38,592 nucleotides of DNA from Planctomycetota bacterium (lineage in GTDB: Bacteria; Planctomycetota; Phycisphaerae; FEN-1346), in assembly GCA_030602705.1 (NCBI GenBank), contig JAUVZF010000036.1, positions 1 to 38,592 of the forward strand. Direction: 5' to 3'. Positions 6,931 through 14,910 of this stretch are shown here, in pieces (the stretch's first letter is position 1; every line of letters starts with the position of its first letter). The notes below the pieces were generated by a model. That model was given only the letters and a program-made list of their open reading frames with translations. It was not told the DNA's origin and made no database searches. A program made the translations under genes and the position numbers.

Positions 6931-7923
6931 TCACTCTCCTGTGAGGTCCCGATGAATTCGTATATGCGAGATGTATCGCCCCTGATTATCCCGAAAATAA
7001 CTGCCCAGTTCAAGTTCTTCGCGCTGCCTTGACCTCGCCGTGAGGGCAGCGAAGCTGCGCGAGGTCAGAATCAACATCATATGGTCAGCATGGTTCTCTG
7101 CGAGCCACGCGATCGCCGCAAAAAGAGTCTCCCGTGGGCGCCTCCGGGCTTGACAACAGCACTCAAGCAGTTCCCAGAGGGATATGGTTGTCCACTCATC
7201 ATCCTCGCTGCGGGGCCAAGAGAGGATGTCCTGCACAGCAGCATTGAGGTCTTGATCGTCAGGCGCAGGGGAAAGAGCGTACATGATAATTTCGAGGCCT
7301 GCTTTAGTATACTCGTCGATGAGTCGCAGTTCGTCGCGAGCCCAGTAACGCACTCCGTAAAGGATGCTTCTGATGTGCGAGGGGGAAGATAACCTGAACA
7401 CAGGGCGATCTTCGGAACGAGCAAGCAGCACGCCTTGCTGTCCCCGGACCCTCCTCCATGTAACTGACGCTGCCGTCCGGCGGAATTGCGTAACGGTGTA
7501 GTCCTGACAATCGGGCATGAACAAGTCGAAGAAATGCCTCTTGCAGTCGGGATTAGCCAGAACGAGAGCCGCAAATGCTTCTCGCGCCGCCGGTGTGAGG
7601 CCGTGGTCCTCTAACGGCATAGGTTCTTGCAACAGGGCACGCACGCCCGGGTTCTGGCTGTTGACCACGTAACGCTGGTCGCGTCGCTGTACAGCGTGCA
7701 ACTGGAAAAGTGTATTGCGGCAGTGGTAGAGAGTTGTCTTCGAAGGCGGAGATGCGCTCTTGGTAAGGTAGGCTCCGCTCTGGGTAACAGCTTCATTCAG
7801 ATCCGTCGCTCGCATCCCGGAAGGGTGGTCGGCGAGAATGTGCAGGATGCGCAGCAGGCCCGCGAATGAAACACGCCGCATCCAGAAGCCGCCGGATAAT
7901 GGTTCGTGGCGCATCGGGTCCAC
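6931..7923 (-). CDS. Unknown protein with winged-helix-like N-terminus
   Basis: First gene of the cassette, 330 residues from a GTG at 7921-7923 (AAGG seven bases upstream); ATGs at 7914 and 7881 are alternatives. Residues 15-90 (VSFAGLLRILHILADHPSG, RATDLNEAV, SKTTLYHCRNTLFQL, RRDQRYVV) read as a winged helix-turn-helix. The remainder is unrecognised: a middle part with a cysteine pair in LFMPDCQDY, and a C-terminal half (GLEIIMYAL, LILTSRSFAALTARSR) ending DNQGRYISHIRIHRDL that resembles strands of a phospholipase-D-like or sensor domain, without a complete HKD motif. It could be the target-sensing subunit or an autoregulator. Lower GC than the flanks. Confidence 0.65.
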   Translation of the reverse strand: MDPMRHEPLSGGFWMRRVSFAGLLRILHILADHPSGMRATDLNEAVTQSGAYLTKSASPPSKTTLYHCRNTLFQLHAVQRRDQRYVVNSQNPGVRALLQEPMPLEDHGLTPAAREAFAALVLANPDCKRHFFDLFMPDCQDYTVTQFRRTAASVTWRRVRGQQGVLLARSEDRPVFRLSSPSHIRSILYGVRYWARDELRLIDEYTKAGLEIIMYALSPAPDDQDLNAAVQDILSWPRSEDDEWTTISLWELLECCCQARRRPRETLFAAIAWLAENHADHMMLILTSRSFAALTARSRQREELELGSYFRDNQGRYISHIRIHRDLTGE

Positions 7924-7944
7924 CCGTTAACCTTGTGGATGGCG

Positions 7945-7972
7945 ATTATCATTGCTGGGGGTGCATCTTCAA
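7945..7972 (-). promoter_or_regulatory. Candidate sigma-70 promoter of the four-gene cassette
   Basis: On the minus strand, TTGAAG (7967-7972), a 16-base spacer, then GATAAT (7945-7950). Transcription would begin near 7938, about 15 bases before the GTG at 7923, giving a short leader. If the real start codon is the ATG at 7914 or 7881 the leader is longer. Confidence 0.45.
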
Positions 7973-8060
7973 GAAGAATCAGGACAGTACGTGCATCCAG
8001 CCTCTACGACTCCGGCGCTACGGCGGTGATGATGGCGAGGATGACGGGGAGGTCCCTTCC

Positions 8061-8088
8061 ATTGCGGATTGCGGAATGCGGAATGAAG
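8061..8088. repeat. 7-bp minisatellite fragment (ATTGCGG/AATGCGG)
   Basis: Four 7-base units, ATTGCGG ATTGCGG AATGCGG AATGAAG. It is related to the nine-unit array at 3486-3548, so the two arrays bracket the cassette. Confidence 0.65.
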
Positions 8089-8163
8089 GGCGAGCCCCAG
8101 TCCATTGCGGAGTGCGGCCGGCCACGGCACGAGCCGCCGTCTACCCTGGCAGGGCAAGTCCCT

Positions 8164-8241
8164 GGCCCGTACGGGCCGTGGCACACGGCTCGAAAAACAC
8201 ACGGCCCGTACGGGCCGTGGCACATGGTTCGAAAAACGCAC
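8164..8241. repeat. 39-bp tandem repeat with GGCCCGTACGGGCC palindrome
   Basis: Two 39-base units (8164-8202 and 8203-8241), each starting with the 14-base perfect palindrome GGCCCGTACGGGCC followed by GTGGCAC and a CGAAAAAC segment. The first 21 bases recur identically at 30843-30863. The array lies directly downstream of the Hsp70-like gene's stop, where the palindrome may act on the transcript 3' end. The rest of 7924-8252 holds no gene. Confidence 0.85.
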
Positions 8242-8252
8242 GGCCTGGCGGG

Positions 8253-9812
8253 CTACTCGATGCTTTTGAGGCTGAGGCGGCGGGCTTGGTCGGAGACCTC
8301 TTCGGGGCCCAGGCCGGCTTCGCGGGTGATCTCGGTGGCGATGAGTTCGCCGGCTTCCTGGTCCTCGGCCGTCAGGTGGATGCGACCCTTGCGGTCGTAG
8401 GAGTAGGTGACGCGGACGAGTGCGCCGGCCGGGCGGCCGGCGGGCAGGCCCGTCACGTCGGCCGTGCCGATGATGATGTTGGCGTCCGGATCGGGGGCGT
8501 CGCCCTGGACCACCTGCAGGATGATCCTCTGCTGCCCGTCGTAGGCAGTCCCGTAGGTCCGCATGACGCTGACGGGCAGGCGGCTGTTCTTGGGGATGAG
8601 GACGTCGTTTCGATACTGGAGGGTGCCGGCGTCCTTGATGATGAGTCCGAGTGCGTGTGCAGCCACGTCGGTGGTACGGATTCTGCCGAGGCGTTCGGCG
8701 GCCTCGGCCCCGAGTTCGTGCATCCGCTCGTCGCTGTGCAGCACACAGATGGCGGCATGGATCGCCGCCCCGGCGGCCACGGACTCGTCCACGGGGACCT
8801 CGGCCTTGACCTCTTTGCCGCTCACGCGCTCCAGGAGCCGCTGGACCATGGGCATCCGCGTCGAACCGCCCGTCGGGATGATCCGCGCGACGCCCTGCCA
8901 CGTGAGGCCGGCCTCCTCGACGACCATCTCGGTGGTCAGTTGCGTCACGGCCAGCAGGTCTTCGGTGAGCGACTCGAATTCTTCGCGCGTGACCTCGTAG
9001 TTGCCCCAATGCCCCTTGTAGGAGACGGGCACGTTGGTCTTGTCGCGCCGGCTGAGTGTCTTCTTGGCCTCCTCGGAGGAGATCCATAGGTAGGCCAGCG
9101 CCTGGAGATCCTCTCGCGGGTCGTCGCCGAACTCCTTTCGGAACCGGTCGGACAGGTAGTTCACCAGCCGCTCGTCCCAGTCCTTGCCGCCCAGTTCCAC
9201 GTCGCCGTCGGTCGCGAGTGTGATGAACTCGTTGCCCTTCTTCTCGATGACGGTGGCGTCGAACGTGCCGCCGCCCAGGTCGTAGACCAGGATGACGCCG
9301 TCGTCGCCGGCCTTCGTGAGGCCGTAGGCCAGGGCGCTGGCGGTGGGCTCGTTGACGATGTCGAGGACCTCGACGCCGGCGATGGCGCCGGCGTCCTCGG
9401 TGGCCTTGCGCCGGGCGTCGTCGAAGTAGGCCGGCACGGTGATGACGGCCCGCCGGATGGGGCCGATGTGCATCTCGGCGTCCTGGATGACCTTCTTGAG
9501 GATCAGGGCCGAGACGGCCTCGGGTGTGTAGGTCTCGCCGTCGACCTTGAAGCGCCACTTGGGGTTGCCCATCTGGCGTTTGACGTTGAAGACAGAGCGG
9601 GCGGGGTCGGCGAGTGCCTCGCGTCGGGCATCGCGTCCGACGAGGATGCCGCTCTTGGTGAACACGACGACGGAGGGCGTGAGGAGTTCGCCCTCGGCGT
9701 TCGGGACGATGACGGGCCTGCCTTCGTGATCGACGTAGGCAAGTTTGGTCAGCGTGGTGCCGAGGTCGATGCCGACCGTCCGCTCTTTGCCACTTTTGGC
9801 GGTTTCAGCCAT
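8253..9812 (-). CDS. Short Hsp70 (DnaK)-family ATPase
   Basis: A 519-residue Hsp70-family protein, about 100-130 residues shorter than true DnaK. The ATPase domain is complete: GIDLGTTLTKLAY at the N-terminus, PAYFDDARRKATEDAG, NEPTASALAYG, DLGGGTFDATV and PTGGSTRMPMV. A beta-type substrate-binding region follows, but the alpha-helical lid and acidic tail are almost absent, so client trapping should differ from DnaK. A canonical dnaK exists at 31296, so this is a specialised paralogue. It diverges from the FHA gene at 10177, with the J-like membrane gene beyond, which hints at a joint function. A promoter lies at 9847-9874. Cytoplasmic. Confidence 0.92.
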   Translation of the reverse strand: MAETAKSGKERTVGIDLGTTLTKLAYVDHEGRPVIVPNAEGELLTPSVVVFTKSGILVGRDARREALADPARSVFNVKRQMGNPKWRFKVDGETYTPEAVSALILKKVIQDAEMHIGPIRRAVITVPAYFDDARRKATEDAGAIAGVEVLDIVNEPTASALAYGLTKAGDDGVILVYDLGGGTFDATVIEKKGNEFITLATDGDVELGGKDWDERLVNYLSDRFRKEFGDDPREDLQALAYLWISSEEAKKTLSRRDKTNVPVSYKGHWGNYEVTREEFESLTEDLLAVTQLTTEMVVEEAGLTWQGVARIIPTGGSTRMPMVQRLLERVSGKEVKAEVPVDESVAAGAAIHAAICVLHSDERMHELGAEAAERLGRIRTTDVAAHALGLIIKDAGTLQYRNDVLIPKNSRLPVSVMRTYGTAYDGQQRIILQVVQGDAPDPDANIIIGTADVTGLPAGRPAGALVRVTYSYDRKGRIHLTAEDQEAGELIATEITREAGLGPEEVSDQARRLSLKSIE

Positions 9813-9846
9813 CCGTACCCCTCACGTGACACACGCGATTCCAGGC

Positions 9847-9874
9847 ATTCTAAGGCGGCCGGCCCGCTTGTCAA
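9847..9874 (-). promoter_or_regulatory. Sigma-70 promoter of the Hsp70-like gene
   Basis: On the minus strand, a perfect TTGACA (9869-9874), a 16-base spacer, then TAGAAT (9847-9852). Predicted start of transcription is near 9840, roughly 28 bases before the ATG at 9812. The remaining gap up to 10176 (364 bases between divergent genes) shows no other clear site. Confidence 0.6.
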
Positions 9875-10176
9875 GGGTGCGCCGCGCCGAGTTCTCGTGG
9901 CGAAGCGCGGGGGAGGCCACGGTGGGGGAGGATAACCGGGAGCTTCCGCTCCCGGCTCGATGGGGGCGCTGCCGTGGGAGCGGCGTGTCTTGGCGCCTTT
10001 TCGGTTCGCCACCGAGGTTGACGATTCAGCGAGCATCGGATAGGATGCAGGGCGCGTGGGCGGGGGGTTCCGCCCGCGGGTCGCCCGGTCCGTCAGGACG
10101 GGTCCCCGGCCGGGGAAGGCTGATTTTCCCTAACGCCCGTGAGGCGGCCGGCCGTATAACGTGGCGGAGGCAGCGG

Positions 10177-11412
10177 ATGGCCACCGAGAAAGACGAGCGC
10201 AGCCTGCCCGCGCGGCATCCACGGGCACAGATGACCTCCACCGGTGCGCGCGCCCGCCTGGAATGCAGCCACGGTCCCGAGAAAGGCAAGACGTTCCACG
10301 TGGCCCCCGGCGTGACGCTCATCGGGCGCGACGCCTCCTGCGACGTCGTGCTCTCGGAGGCGGTCATCTCGCGGCAGCACTGTCGCATCGACCGCAGCGG
10401 CAATACGTGGGTTCTGACGAACCTCAGCAACAACGGGACCCGCATCAAGAAGCAATCCATCGACGAGTACGTCCTGTCGGACGGCGACGCGATCCGCATC
10501 GGCGCCAAGACCCGGCTGGAGTTCGTCGTCGAAGAGGTGGCTAAACTGGCGAGCGGCCGGCCGCAGTTCCGCGCGCGCGGCCTGCCGAACGAGGAGGAAG
10601 AGGAAGAAGACAACGCCGGCGAGACCGAAGAGGAAGAGGAAGCGCCGTCGCTCTTCCAACGCCGCAGGGTCCTGTTCATCGGCCTGGGCGTTTACCTGGG
10701 GATCGTCCTGGTGATTGCGGCCATCCTGGGCACCCGTGGCTGCGGGGGCTCGGTGCGCCGCCACGAGATCGCCACCCTCGGCATCGAGGCAATGGTCATC
10801 CCCAGCCCCGGCGCCAAGCCGCTGCGGATTCTGCCCAGGCGGTCGCCCAACGGCACCTGGGCCGAGAACGAACTGGGTGTGCCCATCCTGATTCCCCGCG
10901 AGGACTTCGCGTCCGGCAAGGCCAGGCGCGTGCCGGGCATTCGGCAGGCCATCGACGTCCGGTACTACGAGCGGTACCAGTTCGAACAGATGGTCAGGAA
11001 CCGCGAGATCCCGCGGAACTACCCGTACGTGGTCGAAAAGAGGAACCGCGGCCTGGCCGAGCAGTACAAGAAGGAAGCCATCAAGGAGTACCTCGTCTGC
11101 CACATGCCGGGCAAGGAGGCCAGTTTGCTCAGGTCGGTCCGACTGTTCCAACAGTCCTTGGGGTACTACGGCATGACGTTTTTCTCCGACCCGGATGTGA
11201 ACAAGACCTGCCTCCGCGCGGTCGAGGAACTCATCGAGAAAGTCCACACGCTCTACAGGCGGGCCATCATCTTCGAGAGGGCGGGCGACCTGAAGCAGTC
11301 GTGGGGCTCGTACCAGAAAATCCTGAGGTACGTTCCCGAAGAGCACAACCCCATCTTCCGAAACGTCTCGGCCCGGATAACCGTTCTGAAGAGGCGCTAC
11401 AAGAAGGGATAA
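10177..11412 (+). CDS. FHA-domain membrane protein
   Basis: A 411-residue protein. An FHA phosphothreonine-binding domain occupies about 26-117, with the key residues present: G50-R51, SRQH (65-68) and the N85-N86-G87-T88 loop. A strongly acidic linker (139-155) and one membrane helix (about 165-185) come next, then a roughly 220-residue extracytoplasmic or C-terminal region that ends in helical, TPR-like sequence. It would bind a phosphorylated partner at the membrane; no Ser/Thr kinase gene is in the window. The start at 10177 was chosen for GGAGG six bases upstream; the frame is open much further upstream but that part is non-coding in character. Divergent from the Hsp70-like gene, convergent with the J-like gene. 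Confidence 0.9.
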   Translation: MATEKDERSLPARHPRAQMTSTGARARLECSHGPEKGKTFHVAPGVTLIGRDASCDVVLSEAVISRQHCRIDRSGNTWVLTNLSNNGTRIKKQSIDEYVLSDGDAIRIGAKTRLEFVVEEVAKLASGRPQFRARGLPNEEEEEEDNAGETEEEEEAPSLFQRRRVLFIGLGVYLGIVLVIAAILGTRGCGGSVRRHEIATLGIEAMVIPSPGAKPLRILPRRSPNGTWAENELGVPILIPREDFASGKARRVPGIRQAIDVRYYERYQFEQMVRNREIPRNYPYVVEKRNRGLAEQYKKEAIKEYLVCHMPGKEASLLRSVRLFQQSLGYYGMTFFSDPDVNKTCLRAVEELIEKVHTLYRRAIIFERAGDLKQSWGSYQKILRYVPEEHNPIFRNVSARITVLKRRYKKG

Positions 11413-11471
11413 GCCGCACGCCGAGCCGGGGCAACGATTTCTGGCATGGGACGGTTTCCTGCGGCTTGGCC

Positions 11472-11629
11472 GTAGCGCCGGGGTTTATCCCCGGCGCATC
11501 CTGGCCGGCGCCGCCGCCAACGGCCGCCCGTACGGGCGCTACAGCGCTGTGGTGGTTGTAGCGCCGGGGTTTATCCCCGGCGCATCCTGGCCGGCGCCGC
11601 CGCCAACGGCCGCCCGTACGGGCGCTACA
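11472..11629. repeat. Two 72-bp palindromic repeats
   Basis: Units at 11472-11543 and 11558-11629 are identical in their readable parts. Each starts GTAGCGCCGGGG, forms a hairpin around TTTAT, passes through a GCCGGCGCCGCCGCC core and ends GTACGGGCGCTACA, so the outer ends are inverted repeats. Units at 19624-19810 share the first half but have another second half. They separate convergent genes. Confidence 0.9.
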
Positions 11630-11643
11630 ACCGCCTGCGCTCG

Positions 11644-11661
11644 CCAGAAAAACTTGCCACA
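11644..11661. repeat. 18-bp motif CCAGAAAAACTTGCCACA (copy 1 of 3)
   Basis: Read on the minus strand as TGTGGCAAGTTTTTCTGG, 35 bases beyond the stop of the gene ending at 11696. Copies at 19835-19852 and 25455-25472 also lie just after minus-strand genes. The T-run suggests a transcription-end role, but the stem upstream is not convincing here. Confidence 0.6.
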
Positions 11662-11695
11662 CCCCCGAGCCGGCGCCGGACACCGACGAGTTGTG

Positions 11696-13411
11696 TCAGG
11701 GCGTCTTCTTCGAGCCAGCAGAGGAGTCCCCTGCCGGAGCCTTGGCGCCGCGGAGCCGGCGAAGCGCCTTCCTGGCCGTGCCCGCCGCCGTCGTTTCAGG
11801 AAAGGACTTGACGACGTTCTCGTAGGCCTTGATGGCATCCTCTTTCCACGCGCCCGGCATGGTCGCCAGCGTCTCAGCAATGATGAGCAGACGCTTGGCG
11901 TTCTGCTCGTCCTCGTCCGAGACCTTGGCTGATGGCGGCGGCTTCTCCGGCGACGGCTTGGGAGAGGACGGCGGCTTCTCCGGCGACGGCTTGACGACAC
12001 TGATGATCCGGCGAGGCTTTGACCGGACCTCCACGGATGCTCCCGCCTCGCGCTTGTCGCCCTTGACGCCGAAGAACTTCACCTCGGACGGGGCCACATC
12101 ACCGGCCTGAACGGTCGGAACCGGCGGAACGGGCGGCACCGGCGGCGCCGGCGGTTTCGGCCGGGACACGGGGTACTTCTTCTGCAACTCCTTGAGCCAG
12201 TCGGGCGGCCCTTGTTCAGCCGTCGGCTGAGGTCCGGGCGGAGTCGGCGTCTGCGCCGCGGTCGCCGGCTTCGGTGGAGTCGGCGTCTGCGCCGCGGTCG
12301 CCGGCGGCGGAGTCGGCGGGGGACTCGGTGGCGGCGGCTCGGACTGCCCCAGATGGACCACGCCGGCCACCACCAGCACCGCCACCGCCAGCGCCGCCAC
12401 GCCCGCCACGACGGCGAGGCCGATCAGGATCTGCGGCCGCTGCTTGACCCACGCGGCCGCCTGACCCGACAGGCCGCCGATACCCTGGAGCCGCTCGCGT
12501 GCATGGCGTGCCGCGACCGAAGCCGCCTGGCCGGCCGACAGTTCGACCGGTCTCTCATCCATCCGCCCCATCGCGCGGTCCAGGTCCTCCTTGTCCACCC
12601 CGAGGAGCCCGGCGACGGCAGCCAAGACGGCGCCGTCACCGAGATTGCCGCCAAAACGCCGGATGCGCCGACCCAGCCTGAGCAGGATGCCCTCGGGGTT
12701 CTCCCTGCCCTGCGTAACCAGCCTGGTCCGAGCGAACAGGTGCTGGGCCCGGCCGACCTCTTCGGCCACCAGGCGGGCCAGACCTTCCGGGACGGTCAGC
12801 AGTTTCTGGGCCTGCTTGACGGCCTCGACCCGTTTCTCGAGCGTCCCGACGTGCAGGCACTGGCCCAGGATGACGGCATCGCGGTAGATCCAGAGGTTGA
12901 TCGGCAGGCCGAGGCCGTGGTCGCCGGAGGCCGGCCAGTCGCCGACCCGTTTCGTGAGCGTCTGCATGATGTACGGCATCAGGCGCGTGACCGGCACGCC
13001 GCGCGCCTGGCACGCCGTCAGCCACGCCTCCAGGACGTCGGGGTCCCTGGCCTCGCCGTTGCAGTGTGTCTGATAGAGTTCCTCGACGGCGCCCTTCCAG
13101 CGTGCCATGAGTTCGCCGTCGTAGGCCTTTTTTTTCCGGGCATTCGTCAGGACCGAGACGGCCTGCCCGATCTCGGCCAGCAGATCGAGGGCCTGCTTTC
13201 GGTAAAGGCCGATCTGGTAGGCGCGGACCTTGCGTTTGACGCGGCGTCCGGCGCCGAGGACGGCGGCCTCATCGGTTTCGAGTTCGGGCAGCCCCAACAG
13301 GCCGTAGTACGAGGGCGCCGGGTTGGCAATGCCCAGCCACTCCCGGTACATTTCCTCCCGGGTAACCCCCCCCTGGGTGGCCCTGTTTCGGTTCGTGTGC
13401 AAGTCGTCCAT
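11696..13411 (-). CDS. J-domain-like membrane protein with proline-rich linker
   Basis: A 571-residue protein. Residues 27-105 (WLGIANPAPSYYGLLGLPEL ... IGQAVSVLTNARKKKAYD) have the helix pattern of a divergent J domain, as in many planctomycetal signalling proteins, but the HPD tripeptide that stimulates Hsp70 is missing. A helical region leads to a membrane helix (about 328-353), then a Pro/Thr/Ala-rich linker with repeated ATAAQTPTPP, and a C-terminal acidic/helical segment (DEDEQNAKRLLIIAETLATM). It is convergent with the FHA gene and close to the Hsp70-like gene, so it may recruit either. The start at 13411 is the first ATG after the divergent Pus10 gene; only a weak ribosome site is visible. 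Confidence 0.8.
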   Translation of the reverse strand: MDDLHTNRNRATQGGVTREEMYREWLGIANPAPSYYGLLGLPELETDEAAVLGAGRRVKRKVRAYQIGLYRKQALDLLAEIGQAVSVLTNARKKKAYDGELMARWKGAVEELYQTHCNGEARDPDVLEAWLTACQARGVPVTRLMPYIMQTLTKRVGDWPASGDHGLGLPINLWIYRDAVILGQCLHVGTLEKRVEAVKQAQKLLTVPEGLARLVAEEVGRAQHLFARTRLVTQGRENPEGILLRLGRRIRRFGGNLGDGAVLAAVAGLLGVDKEDLDRAMGRMDERPVELSAGQAASVAARHARERLQGIGGLSGQAAAWVKQRPQILIGLAVVAGVAALAVAVLVVAGVVHLGQSEPPPPSPPPTPPPATAAQTPTPPKPATAAQTPTPPGPQPTAEQGPPDWLKELQKKYPVSRPKPPAPPVPPVPPVPTVQAGDVAPSEVKFFGVKGDKREAGASVEVRSKPRRIISVVKPSPEKPPSSPKPSPEKPPPSAKVSDEDEQNAKRLLIIAETLATMPGAWKEDAIKAYENVVKSFPETTAAGTARKALRRLRGAKAPAGDSSAGSKKTP

Positions 13412-13537
13412 AGGCGTTTCTGTAGGCAAACTCCCTTTCCAGCGTGTATGATATCGTCTCTGTTGGATTGTGGCAAGCAGCCAAATCGGACAACCTGCCC
13501 CCCCCCGGCTGCGGGGGCACTTGGTAATACGCTCAAG

Positions 13538-14728
13538 ATGCCCGAATGCGCATGGCGGAAAATCCCATTCGCTGAAGCCATCGGCCGCGACGACCTTCGG
13601 CTGCGGGCCCGGACGGCCCTCTCCGGCGGTCCGTTGTGCGATGCGTGCCTGGGGCGGCTCTTCGCACAAGTCGATACGGGCCTGACGAACGAAGCGCGCG
13701 GCCGCAGGGTACGCCAGGCACTCGGCGTGCCGCCTCCCGGCGGCCCGTGCGCCCTGTGTGCCAACTTCTTTGACGCGATCGATGAGTGGGTGGTTCGCGC
13801 CGAACGTGCCCTGGCTCGCTGGGAGTTCGATACCCTGGCCGTCTCCTCGCACATCGACCCGACCGTTGCCGAGCGCGAGACCGCCTTGTGGAAACGCATC
13901 GGGGGCGACTTGGCCGAGCCGTACAAACAGGCCTTCAACCGCACCGTCGGGTGTCGCCTGTGCGAAACGCTCGGCTGCGATACAGACCTGGTGCACCCCG
14001 ACGTCGTCGTCGTGGCCGACCATGCCGCCCGCGCCGTGACGGTGCGAATCAAGCCCCTTTTCGTGCGCGGCCGGTACCGCAAACTCGTCCGCGGCATACC
14101 GCAGTGCCGCTGGCGCGCCTGGCCGACGAGCGTGCAGCAGATCGTCGGCGACCCCATCGCGGGCGCGGCCGAGGGCGCCGACCACGTGCTGCACGGCTGC
14201 GGGCGCGAAGACGCCGACGTCCGGTGCCTGGGCGAGCGGCCGTTCGTCCTGGAGGTGATCCGCCCGCGCCGGCGCCGTCTGGATTGGCCGGCTCTGGCAC
14301 GCTCTATCAGCGCGGCCGGCAAGGTCGAAGTGACCGGCCTTGCGCCGTGCAAGCGGCCGGAGGTAGCGCGGCTGAAAGAGGCGCGGCCGGAGAAAACCTA
14401 CCGCGCGCTCGTGCGCCTGGCACGGGACGTCGACGCCGACCGCCTGGCAGACCTGGAGCAACTCGTGGGCGTCGTCGATCAGCGCACGCCCCGCCGGGTC
14501 CTCAAGCGTCGAGCCGACCGCGTCCGCCGCCGCCGGGTGTGCACGCTCGTGTGGCGGCAACTCGGCCCGCGCGAGATCGAGATCGAAGTCCGGACGCAGG
14601 CCGGCACCTACATCAAAGAACTCATCAGCGGCGACGACGGCCGCACGCAGCCGAGCGTCGCACAGGTCCTCGGCACCGCCGCCGTGTGCACGGAACTCGA
14701 CGTCCTGGCCATTCACATCGACGAGTGA
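13538..14728 (+). CDS. pus10: Pus10-type tRNA pseudouridine synthase
   Basis: About 396 residues. Pus10 converts U54 and U55 of the tRNA T-loop to pseudouridine. All family landmarks are present: an N-terminal zinc site made of two C-x2-C pairs (CDACLGRLF and CALCANFF), a THUMP-like RNA-binding middle, the catalytic GREDADVRCLGERPFVLEV block whose aspartate in DADVR is the nucleophile position, KTYRALV, and the C-terminal GTYIKELISGDDGRTQPS then VAQVLG. Family length is about 390-430 in archaea. The start at 13538 (MPECAW) is one option; an in-frame ATG at 13448 would add 30 residues. Pus10 is known from archaea and eukaryotes, whereas bacteria use TruB for position 55, so its presence here points to lateral transfer or a little-noticed bacterial branch. 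Confidence 0.9.
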   Translation: MPECAWRKIPFAEAIGRDDLRLRARTALSGGPLCDACLGRLFAQVDTGLTNEARGRRVRQALGVPPPGGPCALCANFFDAIDEWVVRAERALARWEFDTLAVSSHIDPTVAERETALWKRIGGDLAEPYKQAFNRTVGCRLCETLGCDTDLVHPDVVVVADHAARAVTVRIKPLFVRGRYRKLVRGIPQCRWRAWPTSVQQIVGDPIAGAAEGADHVLHGCGREDADVRCLGERPFVLEVIRPRRRRLDWPALARSISAAGKVEVTGLAPCKRPEVARLKEARPEKTYRALVRLARDVDADRLADLEQLVGVVDQRTPRRVLKRRADRVRRRRVCTLVWRQLGPREIEIEVRTQAGTYIKELISGDDGRTQPSVAQVLGTAAVCTELDVLAIHIDE

Positions 14729-14744
14729 CGCGCTCGGGTGCCTC

Positions 14745-14835
14745 TAATACTACAGCGCCACTTCCCGCGCGGCGGGTCTCCGTACCCGCCGCGATAGCTG
14801 CCGTCATGCGCGGTGGGTACGGAGACCCACCGCGC
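14745..14835. repeat. Element end plus two hairpins
   Basis: Begins with TAATACTACAGCGCCACTT, the same terminal sequence found at 16282 and at both ends of the element at 31044-31172. Two perfect hairpins follow: 14768-14793 (10-base arms, loop CTCCGT) and 14808-14835 (11-base arms GCGCGGTGGGT, loop ACGGAG). They begin 17 bases after the Pus10 stop and may also terminate its transcript. Confidence 0.8.
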
Positions 14836-14910
14836 AAAACGCGCCGAGTGCGGCTGCACGGCCCAAGGGCCGTGCCACCCCCGAAAACCGCGCCTCGCCC
14901 CTATTAGGAG

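Noticed and set aside
13412..14716. Long minus-strand open frame continuing upstream of the J-like gene
   Set aside because: It runs antisense through the strongly conserved Pus10 gene, so only the part from 13411 down is accepted.
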